DNA of 22,963 nt from a virus: positions 1 to 22,963 of the IMG/VR virus record IMGVR_UViG_3300043466_000884. The stretch is one strand, 5' to 3'. The notes under the pieces are model-generated. The model did no database searches. It was not told the origin of the DNA and saw only the letters and a list, made by a program, of their open reading frames with translations. Positions 4,740 to 12,274 of this stretch are shown one piece after another. The position numbers and the translations under genes were made by a program. How positions within the stretch are numbered: the first letter of the stretch is position 1; the number at the start of each line of letters is the position of its first letter.

Positions 4740-4907
4740 GTGGACAAGTGGACAACACCTATAGGTGTGTTGTCCTGTCCGTCCACCCCTGCCTACCTTG
4801 CCCCTACCTTGTCCACCTTCTTGTCTACCCCTATCTAAAAACCGCAGAAAAGCGTCAGTTTAGGTGGACAAGTTCTGTTTTGTCCACCCTTGTCCACCCT
4901 TGTCCAC
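4740..4907. repeat. GTGGACAA/TTGTCCAC repeat cluster
   Basis: The octamer GTGGACAA occurs in tandem at 4740-4747 and 4748-4755 and again at 4864-4871. Its complement TTGTCCAC occurs at 4809-4816 and three times at a 10-bp period (4880, 4890, 4900), with a near copy at 4821-4828. The cluster fills the gap between the primase-helicase stop and the next promoter. An iteron array for the replication protein encoded next door is an attractive reading, but unproved. Confidence 0.75.
4750..4775. repeat. Palindrome within the repeat cluster
   Basis: ACACCTATAGGTGT (4755-4768) is a perfect 14-bp palindrome. It is flanked by GGACAA and TTGTCC, so the dyad spans 26 bases with a two-base interruption. 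There is no following T-run, so it is not a normal terminator; a protein-binding site or cruciform is more likely. Confidence 0.7.
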
Positions 4908-4910
4908 CCC

Positions 4911-6929
4911 CTATTTATAGTCACTTCTTGAAATCATCATGGACGAGGCATTTTCAGGGCAAATTACCACCCATCCATGCTCATGTCTGCTCACCATTTC
5001 GCTCACAATAAGCGTCCCAATCAGCCTATTGGTTTGGCTCTCCTGACACATCTTCTTTGCCGCATCTTCATTCTTAGCCAAGCCCTCTTTCATGATATGA
5101 TCTATCAATGCAGAGCGAGACAGATACGGCATGTCATCCCTGACTTCACACCCAGCCTTATGCCAAGCACCATCAAATATCTTGAAGTTGCTTTTGTGCT
5201 TTGCCTCCTTGCGTGTCTCAGGCGGAGCCTCAGTTTGCATTATAACCGCACTGGACACTTGCTCACCATCCTCATCGAACCAGCCGTTGATCTGTACAAG
5301 TTCCAGTACAGCATAGACAGGCTTTGCCTCTTCGGCATCCTTGGACTTGCGCTGGACGATCTGGATGGGTCCGTCACCCTTGGCTGGGACAACACTGATC
5401 TCGATTTCAAGAGCGCCCTTCCAAGCTGACGATCCACGCGCACGATGCTGTGCCTCATCTGACACGCCAGTGTGATGGACAAGGATGATGCTGCAACCAA
5501 ACTCACGCATAAGCGCAGCACAGGCATCGATCATTGTTTTGGCATCTTGTGCGCTGTTCTCGTCGCCTGACAGGAACCTGTGCAGGGTATCGACCACAAT
5601 AACGCTGGGTGGATGCGGTAGCGCCCTGATGGCCTCTACAACCTTCATGTAGCCTTCAGGCGTGTTCAGATCGCAGCCAGCCTTGGACAGCCACATATTG
5701 ACGCTACTGACGCCGTGATGCTGTTTCCATGCCGAGATACGCGAACGCAGACCGTGATGTCCCTCACCAGCCAAATAGACCACTGTGCCGTTCTTAACCC
5801 TGTGTCCGTTCCAATCGGTTAGGCTGGAAGCTATGTGTAGACACCAATCAAGCGCCACAAAGGTCTTGCCGCCACCTGACGGCCCGTGAATCATGATAAG
5901 GGCATCATCCTGTATCCAGTTCTTGACCATCCATTTGATAGGGGCTGGCTTAGTGCAGAACTCGTCGGCTGGGATGAGCCAATCGGAAACAGGCGGAATC
6001 AGCAGGACCGAGAGATCGCCACCCAAGGCAACATAATCGTTCGCATCGCCTTGGAAGGGTGGCGTTATGGTCCGCGCACCAAACTTGGCTGATGCTTGGT
6101 CAGCATATTTCTGACCTGTGTTGGACGCATCATTGTCCGCCACAATGACGATTTCTTGGGTTGGGCCGTATTTGTCCCGCGCTGTCCCAGTGACGGGAAC
6201 GAGGTTTGATGCGGAATATGCCACAATGCACGGGCGGCCTGTTACCTGATAGATGGTGGCCGCTGTTGCGTAGCCCTCAGCTACATAAAGAACGCCGGGT
6301 TCGTCCATTGTCCCGACCATCCAAGAGCAGCCGCCTGTCTGTCCGCCAGCGTGGTATAACTTGCCACCCTCACGATCTATGTATTGCAGAGAGGATAATT
6401 TCCCGTTGGGGCTGAACAAGGGAACCACCAGCCGTCCGTCGCCCGTGACCCTAGCGCCATTGACGCCAATCCCTTTGCGGGAAAGATATGGGTGATCTGG
6501 ATGTGCAGCGGTTGCCTCTGACCAAATCTTCTCGACGGTGTTTGATGCCACCTCCCGCGACTTGGCTAGTTCGATGTCCCGCGCTGCCTTAGCCTCTGAC
6601 ATGCGACGGACATTTGCCATCTCTTCGGATGGCGTCAGCTTACGGCCAACGTCCGCCCTCCATGTCATTTCCATGCCAGCCCTCCAGCAGCCGAAGCGGC
6701 CAGCGGGAACACCATCGCCATAGGCAATGTACCAGCCGGACTTATCGTGTCCGCCCTTGCCTTTGGTTTCGGAGTTGAAGCGGTGCATTTTGCCATCAAG
6801 GACAATGTCCTTTGGCGGTGTTATGCCACTATTCTCTATGGCGTCACGAAGCTGTAGTTCCGGTGGGTCTGCTTTAATCTCTGCTGGCGGTGACCATGAG
6901 CCGCCCAGAATGTTTGTTAGATCAGCCAT
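4911..6929 (-). CDS. Primase-helicase: TOPRIM domain plus RepA/RecA-fold (AAA_25) ATPase
   Basis: This 672-residue replication protein should prime and unwind DNA at the phage fork. Residues about 60-90 form the N-terminal part often seen in TOPRIM phage primases (GWYIAYGDG, RFGCWR). The TOPRIM core spans about 210-300, with catalytic E218 (VAEGYAT) and the acidic pair in ADNDAS (265-267). The ATPase follows, with Walker A GPSGGGKT (349-356), Walker B VIVVDTLH (443-450), the LVHHTG sensor (483-488) and RGSSAWKGA. The C-terminal 100 residues look like an accessory HTH-type domain. No Cys4 zinc finger is seen. GGGGAA precedes the ATG, which overlaps the stop of the small HTH gene. The gene is followed by the GTGGACAA repeats. 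Confidence 0.88.
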   Translation of the reverse strand: MADLTNILGGSWSPPAEIKADPPELQLRDAIENSGITPPKDIVLDGKMHRFNSETKGKGGHDKSGWYIAYGDGVPAGRFGCWRAGMEMTWRADVGRKLTPSEEMANVRRMSEAKAARDIELAKSREVASNTVEKIWSEATAAHPDHPYLSRKGIGVNGARVTGDGRLVVPLFSPNGKLSSLQYIDREGGKLYHAGGQTGGCSWMVGTMDEPGVLYVAEGYATAATIYQVTGRPCIVAYSASNLVPVTGTARDKYGPTQEIVIVADNDASNTGQKYADQASAKFGARTITPPFQGDANDYVALGGDLSVLLIPPVSDWLIPADEFCTKPAPIKWMVKNWIQDDALIMIHGPSGGGKTFVALDWCLHIASSLTDWNGHRVKNGTVVYLAGEGHHGLRSRISAWKQHHGVSSVNMWLSKAGCDLNTPEGYMKVVEAIRALPHPPSVIVVDTLHRFLSGDENSAQDAKTMIDACAALMREFGCSIILVHHTGVSDEAQHRARGSSAWKGALEIEISVVPAKGDGPIQIVQRKSKDAEEAKPVYAVLELVQINGWFDEDGEQVSSAVIMQTEAPPETRKEAKHKSNFKIFDGAWHKAGCEVRDDMPYLSRSALIDHIMKEGLAKNEDAAKKMCQESQTNRLIGTLIVSEMVSRHEHGWVVICPENASSMMISRSDYK

Positions 6930-7105
6930 TATTCCCCTTCCCCAATCAGATAACGCGCCAACCTATTAAGCGTGTCAATCTTTGGGTTATCTTCTTTACC
7001 ATCCCTTATACGGGTAACGGTGTTGACATGCAGACCAGTGCGTTCCGCCACAACCTTTGGGCGTCTATCTAACAGCCCTTCTTTAATCCAGTTTATTTCA
7101 ACCAC
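6929..7105 (-). CDS. Small Cro/XRE-like HTH regulator, 58 residues
   Basis: Starting at a GTG (7105) with AGGAG seven bases upstream, the protein reads MVEINWIKEGLLDRRPKVVA, then ERTGLHVNTVTRIRDGKEDN, then a helix ending RLARYLIGEGE. PKVVAERTGLHVNTVTRIRDG is a textbook helix-turn-helix, and the length matches Cro-type repressors. Its TAA overlaps the ATG of the primase-helicase (TAATG), so the two are made together. It lies directly beside the divergent early control region, which holds an inverted repeat suited to a dimeric repressor. It probably regulates its own operon and the rightward early genes; this is inferred. Confidence 0.75.
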   Translation of the reverse strand: MVEINWIKEGLLDRRPKVVAERTGLHVNTVTRIRDGKEDNPKIDTLNRLARYLIGEGE

Positions 7106-7221
7106 TGACTATCTCCTTTTTAATGTGATTTTTCCCCTTTACATATCAAAATTTGGCTGTAAAGACATTTCTACGCACTAACTGGATTGTCCGAATTGTG
7201 CTGAAACGAAAGGAGCCTTCA
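7106..7221. promoter_or_regulatory. Divergent early control region
   Basis: The two replication operons diverge from these 116 bases. CTTTACA (7137-7143) and TGTAAAG (7158-7164) form a perfect inverted repeat with centres 21 bp apart, two helical turns. It overlaps a candidate rightward promoter (TTTACA 7138-7143, 16-base spacer, TAAAGA 7160-7165). A repressor bound there would block RNA polymerase. The leftward promoter could not be placed with confidence. Confidence 0.45.
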
Positions 7222-7899
7222 ATGGCTATTAATCTAAAAAAGACCGGAGGTCTAACCGCCAATGGTGTTAAGCTGCTTGTGTATGGTCAGGCTGGCGCTG
7301 GTAAGACATCTCTTATCCGCACACTGCCGAACCCTGTGGTTCTGTCGGCAGAAGGTGGGCTGCTGTCCATCCAAGATGCTGACCTTGCCTATATTGAAAT
7401 TAAGAACATGGAAGATTTACGCGAGGCGTATGCTTGGGCCAAGGACAGCGAAGAAGCCGCTGGCTTTGAAAGCGTGGCACTCGACAGTATCAGTGAAGTG
7501 GCCGAGGTTGTCCTTCAGCATGAACTGCGCACCAACAAAGATGGCCGCGCTGCTTATGGCGAACTCAACACCGTTATGCAGGAACTGATCCGTGCGTTCC
7601 GTGATTTGCCAAACAAGCATGTCTACATGAGCGCCAAGCTGGAAAAGTCCACCGACGAAATGGGCAAGTTGCTTTACAATCCATCAATGCCGGGAAAGTC
7701 GTTGACGCAGGGTCTGCCCTACTTCTTCGACGAAGTCTTGGCTCTGCGTGTGGAACGCGATGCGGATGGCAATGCCCAACGTGCCATTATGTGCGACAGC
7801 GATGGTTTGTGGCTGGCTAAGGATCGCTCCGGCAAGCTGGCTTCATGGGAGTCGCCTGACCTTGGTGAGATCATTCGCAAGATTGGTGGTGTGTCGTGA
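7222..7899 (+). CDS. Sak4-like RecA-fold ATPase (AAA_24), phage recombination protein
   Basis: The 225-residue protein has Walker A GQAGAGKTS (22-30), a Walker B-like strand SVALDSIS (83-90) and later FFDEVLALRV. It matches the AAA_24 family of short RecA-core phage ATPases, which includes Sak4, a single-strand annealing or recombinase-like protein that works with an SSB partner. It is at the head of a rightward operon with a DUF669 protein, a nuclease and a helicase, the normal company of this family. The start at 7222 is set by AAAGGAG; an upstream TTG in frame lacks a binding site. Its role in recombination or origin-related replication is inferred from the family. Confidence 0.85.
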   Translation: MAINLKKTGGLTANGVKLLVYGQAGAGKTSLIRTLPNPVVLSAEGGLLSIQDADLAYIEIKNMEDLREAYAWAKDSEEAAGFESVALDSISEVAEVVLQHELRTNKDGRAAYGELNTVMQELIRAFRDLPNKHVYMSAKLEKSTDEMGKLLYNPSMPGKSLTQGLPYFFDEVLALRVERDADGNAQRAIMCDSDGLWLAKDRSGKLASWESPDLGEIIRKIGGVS

Positions 7900-8273
7900 T
7901 GAACATCTACCAGCAATGGCAAGATGCCAAAGCCAGAGAGGCTGAGGCGACGGCAGAGCGCCGTGAGATTGAGGATCAGATGGTGGCGCAGTTTAACGTC
8001 CCATCCACCCTCGACAAGACGGCCAACTTTGAAGCCGACGGCTACAAGGTCAAGATCGAAGGCCGCATCAATCGCAAGATCAACGGCGAGAAGCTGCAAG
8101 AGATTGCAGTCGAGCATGGGTTGATGGCGCATCTAGAATGCCTCTTCCGGTGGAAGCCGGAGATCAATGCGGCAGTCTGGAAGTCAACTGACCCAGCAAT
8201 TACTACCCCACTACTGGACGCAATTACCTCAACACCGGGGCGTCCATCATTCACTATCGTTAAAAAGGATTAA
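7899..8273 (+). CDS. Conserved-looking phage protein of unknown function, 124 residues
   Basis: The protein starts MNIYQQWQDAKAREAEATAE, a charged helix that is likely to be coiled-coil over residues 5-30, followed by a strand-rich middle (ANFEADGYKVKIEGRINRKI) and a helical part with WKPEINAAVWKS. Proteins of this type are regularly found between Sak4-like ATPases and DUF669 proteins in phages, so a role in the same recombination complex is plausible. The ATG overlaps the preceding TGA by one base; a GTG three bases earlier is also possible. Confidence 0.65.
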   Translation: MNIYQQWQDAKAREAEATAERREIEDQMVAQFNVPSTLDKTANFEADGYKVKIEGRINRKINGEKLQEIAVEHGLMAHLECLFRWKPEINAAVWKSTDPAITTPLLDAITSTPGRPSFTIVKKD

Positions 8274-8276
8274 GAC

Positions 8277-8762
8277 ATGGCATTTTTAGGTGAAACATTT
8301 TCTACAGACAGCCTTCCTGTTTCGGATCGTTCGTATGATCTGATTCCAGAAGGCTGGTACAACGCCACGATCACCAAGGCGGAATTGAACAACACCAAGG
8401 CTGGCACAGGTCAGAAGATCGACATGCGCTATGACATCGTTGGTCCGACGCAGCAGGGCCGTGTGGTCTTTGGCACAGTCAACGTCCGCAACCAGAGCGA
8501 ACGGGCCGAGGCGATTGGTCGCCAGCAACTTGGTGAGATCATGAGGGCTGTCGGCTTGGCTAAAATCCAAGACACTGACGAACTGGTCGGCGGTAGCATC
8601 TGCATCCGCGTAAAGATTAAGCCAGCCGAAAATGGTTATGATGCCCGTAATGAAGTTAGCGGGTTCAAGTCAGCATCCGGCGCATTGCCACAGGTCACAG
8701 CATCAGCTTCTCCAGAGCCTACCGCATCTGTCGGCGGCGCAAAGCCACCTTGGGCTAAGTAA
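8277..8762 (+). CDS. DUF669 family protein, probable SSB-like partner of Sak4
   Basis: This 161-residue protein has the layout of DUF669: an N-terminal IPEGWYNATITKAELNNTKA strand pair, then GQKIDMRYDIVGP, VNVRNQSERAEAIGRQQLGE, and a low-complexity tail rich in Ala, Pro and Ser that ends PPWAK. DUF669 proteins accompany phage recombinases and are thought to bind single-stranded DNA or act as adaptors; that role is from family knowledge. AAGGATT lies before the ATG. The disordered tail resembles the linker of SSB proteins but lacks an acidic tip. A strong hairpin follows directly. Confidence 0.8.
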   Translation: MAFLGETFSTDSLPVSDRSYDLIPEGWYNATITKAELNNTKAGTGQKIDMRYDIVGPTQQGRVVFGTVNVRNQSERAEAIGRQQLGEIMRAVGLAKIQDTDELVGGSICIRVKIKPAENGYDARNEVSGFKSASGALPQVTASASPEPTASVGGAKPPWAK

Positions 8763-8769
8763 ACAAAAA

Positions 8770-8795
8770 CCCCCGCTCTATCACTAGGGCGGGGG
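8770..8795. terminator. Strong hairpin between DUF669 and nuclease genes
   Basis: The 11-base arms 8770-8780 and 8785-8795 pair fully except for one T-G wobble, around the loop TCAC. On the plus strand it is followed by AAGTTTG, a poor T-run; on the minus strand the stem leads into five T residues. As written it is a better terminator for leftward transcripts, and for the operon it may act as an attenuator or an mRNA-stability or processing element. Confidence 0.6.
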
Positions 8796-8821
8796 AAGTT
8801 TGTAGGAAAGGAGATAACACA

Positions 8822-9832
8822 ATGAGCAAATTGCCCGACCCAGTTAATACCATCGCAACGATGATAGATCAATACCATGCCAGCAAGAAGTCCAAGCCGC
8901 GTCCACACATGGGCGTCAGCCTCTTGGGACACCATTGCGACAGGTGGCTTTGGATTAACTTCCGCTGGGCAGTGGTCGAAGATTTCGATGGCCGTATCTT
9001 GCGCCTGTTCCGTCGTGGACACACCGAGGAAGACACCATCATCCGTGACCTTCGCAACATTGGTATCGACATTCGCTCCAGCCAGAGGCGCGTAGACTTT
9101 GGCAACCATGTAAGCGGCAGTCTTGACGGCGTGATCGAAAAGGGCGTCCCAGAGGCTCCCAAGGCGCGTCATGTGGCCGAGTTTAAGACGCACTCAAAGA
9201 AATCATTTGATGACATGGTCAAGAACGGCGTGGAGAAGTCCAAGCCAATGCACTTTATCCAGATGCAAGTTTATATGCACGGCACTGACATCAACCGTGC
9301 GCTTTATCTGGCGGTCTGCAAGGACGATGACCGCATCTACACCGAGCGTGTGAAATACGACAAAAAGGTAGCCGAGGACGCAATTATACGCGGGAAGCGT
9401 ATCGCCATGTCAGATCGTATGCCAGAGCCGTGCAGTGCCGATCCAAGCTGGTATCAGTGCAAGTTCTGTCCGGCGCACAGCTTCTGCCACAAGCAGGAAC
9501 CGACCAAGCGGATCAACTGCCGAACCTGTGCGCACAGCACTGCAATGGCAGATTCCACATTCCGTTGTGAGCGTCACGATGCGGACGCCATCCCAGAGGA
9601 CTTTCAGCACGAAGGCTGCGATGACCACATCCTGCATCCAGACATGGTGCATTGGCCTATGGAAGGCTCAGACGATGGTCACAGCGTCAAGTGGAAGATT
9701 GGCGACAAGTGGATCGTGAATGGCAAAGGCGGATACAAGAGCCGCGAGATACTCGCCAACGCAGAGGCGCTGGACGATGCAGTAGTTCTGTCGATTAAGG
9801 CGATGTTCCCTGACGCGGAGGTGGTGGGCTAA
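8822..9832 (+). CDS. Cas4-like PD-(D/E)XK nuclease with predicted Fe-S cluster
   Basis: This 336-residue nuclease shows the restriction-like core: H67 in RRGHTEED, D102 in GSLDG, E120 and K122 in AEFKTH, and a Gln motif QMQVYM (147-152). Four cysteines, C39 (GHHCDRW) and C213, C216, C222 (YQCKFCPAHSFC), flank the core as in Cas4 and AddB-type nucleases that carry a 4Fe-4S cluster. A second cysteine set follows (C233, C236, C249, C266) in a region beyond the usual Cas4 length. In phages such nucleases resect DNA ends for the annealing protein; this context supports that over a CRISPR role. AAAGGAG sets the start. The stop overlaps the helicase start as TAATG. Confidence 0.85.
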   Translation: MSKLPDPVNTIATMIDQYHASKKSKPRPHMGVSLLGHHCDRWLWINFRWAVVEDFDGRILRLFRRGHTEEDTIIRDLRNIGIDIRSSQRRVDFGNHVSGSLDGVIEKGVPEAPKARHVAEFKTHSKKSFDDMVKNGVEKSKPMHFIQMQVYMHGTDINRALYLAVCKDDDRIYTERVKYDKKVAEDAIIRGKRIAMSDRMPEPCSADPSWYQCKFCPAHSFCHKQEPTKRINCRTCAHSTAMADSTFRCERHDADAIPEDFQHEGCDDHILHPDMVHWPMEGSDDGHSVKWKIGDKWIVNGKGGYKSREILANAEALDDAVVLSIKAMFPDAEVVG

Positions 9833-11436
9833 TGCTGCGACCATACCAACAACGCGCCATAGACGACCTTTATAAGTGGATGGGCAACAACAAAGGCAAC
9901 CCATGCTTGGTGCTGCCGACAGGATCAGGCAAGAGTCATATTGTTGCTGCATTTTGTAAGAATGCTGTGCAGAATTGGCCTGACACTAAAATTATGATGC
10001 TGACCCATGTAAAGGAACTTATCGAACAGAACGCCGAGAAGATGCGCCAGCATTGGCCGGGTGCGCCTATGGGCATCTATTCGGCTGGGATGCGCAGGAA
10101 GCAATTGGGTGAGCCAATCACCTTCGCTGGCATTCAGTCGATTTGGAGCAAGTCCAGCCGTGTAGGCCACATCGACATTTGCATCATTGATGAGTGCCAC
10201 TTGGTCAACCACAAGGCAATTGGCATGTACCGCGCATTTCTGGATTCTTTACTGGTTATCAACCCGTCGATGCGTGTGGTTGGGCTGACGGCAACGCCAT
10301 ATCGTCTGGGGCATGGGCTGATTACGGATAAGCCAGCCATCTTTGATGATTTGCTCGACCCTGTGACTATCGAAGAACTGATCCAGAAGGGGTTTCTTGC
10401 CCCGCTTAGTTCCAAAGTCACCAAGACCAATTACGATCTGTCAGGCGTCCACAAGCGCGGCGGAGAGTTCATTGAGAGCGAACTGCAAGCTGCCGTGGAT
10501 ACTGACGAGAACAACGACAGTGTAATTAGGGAAGTGATTGCCTTGGCCGAGGGTCGCAAGTCTTGGTTGTTCTTCTGCACTGGTGTCCACCATGCCCACG
10601 CCATAGCGGAATCGCTCAGGCGCGAAGGCATCAGTGCGGCATGTGTGACTGGGGAAACGCCAAAGGAAGAACGGGAAAAGATACTGGCTGACTTTAAGGC
10701 TGGGCGGATCAAGGCGCTGACCAACGCCAATGTTCTTACCACGGGCTTTGACGCGCCGAACATCGATCTGATTGCCATGCTCCGCCCCACCATGAGCGCC
10801 AGCCTGTATGTCCAGATGGCTGGGCGCGGCATGAGGCTGAAGGAACATACGGATCATTGCTTGGTGCTTGACTTCGCTGGGGTTGTGCGGACGCATGGGC
10901 CAATCATTGCCGTTACCCCACCTCAGCGCAAGGGTGAGGAAGGGCGAGGGGCGGGTGAGGCTCCGGTCAAGGTCTGTGACAACTGTGATGAACTGGTGGC
11001 TATAAACGCCAAGGAATGTCCAGCTTGCGGAATGGCGTTTCCTGAGCCTGAAAAAGCCGTCTTGAAGCTGCACAACGATGACATTATGGGTGTATCTGGC
11101 ACAGAGATGGTGGTCACTGATTGGCTGTGGCGCAAGCACACCAGCAAAACCAGTGGCAAAGATATGCTCTGCGTGTCATATTATGGCGAGTTGACTGATC
11201 CGAGTGTGACTGAATATTTGCCTGTGACGCATGAGGGATACGCCGGACAAAAAGCTATAACGCAGTTGGTCAAGATAGCGCAAAGCGCAGGGGCGACATT
11301 TGATGGTGTGAGTTTGCTTGAGGATTGGGCGCAGCGTCTGAACGATGCTCACCCGCCGATTGTGATTAGCTATAAACGCGACGGTAAATATCATAGGGTT
11401 TTAAGAAGGGAATGGAACAATGAAGCGTTTTCCTAA
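9832..11436 (+). CDS. SF2 DEAD/DEAH-box helicase, RadD-like, with C-terminal zinc ribbon
   Basis: This 534-residue ATP-dependent helicase has motif I PTGSGKS (29-35), motif II DECH (120-123), motif III TATP (153-156) and motif VI QMAGRGMR (328-335). After the two RecA domains comes a zinc ribbon, CDNC (382-385) with CPAC (396-399), then a C-terminal domain of about 130 residues. The order matches RadD/YejH-type SF2 enzymes, which help process recombination intermediates. It is translationally coupled to the nuclease, so the pair could form a helicase-nuclease end-processing unit. The remaining tail is of the type common in phage copies of this helicase. Confidence 0.88.
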   Translation: MLRPYQQRAIDDLYKWMGNNKGNPCLVLPTGSGKSHIVAAFCKNAVQNWPDTKIMMLTHVKELIEQNAEKMRQHWPGAPMGIYSAGMRRKQLGEPITFAGIQSIWSKSSRVGHIDICIIDECHLVNHKAIGMYRAFLDSLLVINPSMRVVGLTATPYRLGHGLITDKPAIFDDLLDPVTIEELIQKGFLAPLSSKVTKTNYDLSGVHKRGGEFIESELQAAVDTDENNDSVIREVIALAEGRKSWLFFCTGVHHAHAIAESLRREGISAACVTGETPKEEREKILADFKAGRIKALTNANVLTTGFDAPNIDLIAMLRPTMSASLYVQMAGRGMRLKEHTDHCLVLDFAGVVRTHGPIIAVTPPQRKGEEGRGAGEAPVKVCDNCDELVAINAKECPACGMAFPEPEKAVLKLHNDDIMGVSGTEMVVTDWLWRKHTSKTSGKDMLCVSYYGELTDPSVTEYLPVTHEGYAGQKAITQLVKIAQSAGATFDGVSLLEDWAQRLNDAHPPIVISYKRDGKYHRVLRREWNNEAFS

Positions 11437-11614
11437 GCCGGATTTCTTGGTGCAGTATGAGCAGTGGATCAAGGATGGTCCGCCTCAATGCTGCCACACT
11501 TGTGACAACTTTGCGGGGGACGGAAAATGCTTTTTCTTTAACATGTATCCGCCAGCCGATTTCGTTAATAGCCAAGGGCAGTGTGCCGCTTGGTCATGGG
11601 AGGTTCCGTTTTGA
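11420..11614 (+). CDS. Cys-rich miniprotein, probable metal-binding, 64 residues
   Basis: Cysteines lie at 24, 25, 28, 37 and 55, with landmarks CCHTC, GKCFFFNMYPP and GQCAAWSW. The order of features (C-x2-C, then a Cys before aromatic residues and PP, then a Cys before a Trp) parallels the miniprotein at 4477-4662. The N-terminal 20 residues form an extra helix. The start lies 17 bases inside the helicase gene, after AAGGGAA. The stop overlaps a TTG start of the next gene. It probably binds zinc or iron; its function is unknown. Confidence 0.65.
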   Translation: MKRFPKPDFLVQYEQWIKDGPPQCCHTCDNFAGDGKCFFFNMYPPADFVNSQGQCAAWSWEVPF

Positions 11615-11967
11615 CCGATAGAATACCAACAGAGCATGAGGAACAGCGCCAAGTTGTAATGTGGTTCCGCCAGACCTACCGACCAATGCGGATATTTGCG
11701 ATTCCGAACGGTGGGATGAGATCAAAGGCGACTGCGGCCAAACTAAAGGTTGAGGGTGTCAGCCCCGGCATACCTGACCTTTTTATTCCTGCGCTCAAGC
11801 TGTGGATCGAAATGAAGCGGATCAAGGGGGGCAGATTATCTCCAGAGCAAAAAGATTGGATAAATTATCTTGCCTCTGTTGGTTATGTGTGCTTTATTTG
11901 TGCTGGCGCTGAAGACGCCAAGATACAAATATCTGATTATATTAAGGATTATAAAAATGCGACCTGA
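11611..11967 (+). CDS. VRR-NUC domain nuclease
   Basis: This 118-residue protein is close to the minimal VRR-NUC fold, a PD-(D/E)XK nuclease. Visible signatures are EHEEQRQVVMWF, IPNGG, the catalytic GIPDLFIP with the Asp, IEMKR with E and K, and LSPEQKDWINYLASVGY. Phage single-domain VRR-NUC enzymes cut branched DNA such as Holliday junctions, so this is a candidate resolvase for the recombination module. The most likely start is TTG at 11611: GGGAGG lies seven bases upstream and the TTG overlaps the preceding TGA (TTGA). An ATG at 11596 is possible but has no binding site. Confidence 0.85.
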   Translation: MTDRIPTEHEEQRQVVMWFRQTYRPMRIFAIPNGGMRSKATAAKLKVEGVSPGIPDLFIPALKLWIEMKRIKGGRLSPEQKDWINYLASVGYVCFICAGAEDAKIQISDYIKDYKNAT

Positions 11968-12274
11968 TATACGACATAAAGTACGCCATCTTTGTAGCTA
12001 TATTTCCGACAGAAGCGCCGTGTTAGCGCACATCAATCGGGACTATGGCACTTCGTACAAAATGAGCGACCTGACCCATGCGCTCACTTATTTTCCAGCT
12101 ACAAGTAGGCGCAGGAATACTGATGATGACGCGCTTCCTCTGACGCCGCCTGTCTCCACACATGATGGCCGTGGTTACGATCCTCTGGCGATTGCGCTGT
12201 TTAAGTATCACGCCGCTCGAACCACTGGCGAAGATAAGCGCCATTGGGAGCGCAAACTAGCAAAGGTATTTTGA
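11957..12274 (+). CDS. Protein of unknown function, 105 residues
   Basis: The protein begins MRPDIRHKVRHLCSYISDRS and continues with AVLAHINRDYGTSYKMSDLT, a set of helices that could be a DNA-binding HTH but lacks a clear signature. The second half has a Pro-rich linker and an Arg/Lys-rich C-terminal helix (TGEDKRHWERKLAKVF). AAGGAT precedes the ATG at 11957, which lies 11 bases inside the VRR-NUC gene; longer readings of the frame have no binding site. Its position suggests an early regulator or nucleic-acid-binding accessory. Confidence 0.6.
   Translation: MRPDIRHKVRHLCSYISDRSAVLAHINRDYGTSYKMSDLTHALTYFPATSRRRNTDDDALPLTPPVSTHDGRGYDPLAIALFKYHAARTTGEDKRHWERKLAKVF

Noticed and set aside
4740-4907. 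Possible CRISPR array
   Set aside because: Units are only 8-10 bases, occur in both orientations and lack spacers of uniform length.
4748-5011. Rightward reading frame rich in Pro, Leu and Cys across the GTGGACAA repeats
   Set aside because: Its composition follows the repeats, it has no binding site and it runs antisense into the primase-helicase.
8822-9832. CRISPR adaptation Cas4
   Set aside because: No cas1/cas2 or array is present; the operon with Sak4-like, DUF669 and helicase genes is the usual phage recombination context.
10441-11139. Long antisense reading frame inside the helicase gene
   Set aside because: Shadow of a strongly supported helicase with all its motifs; no start signals or recognisable domain.
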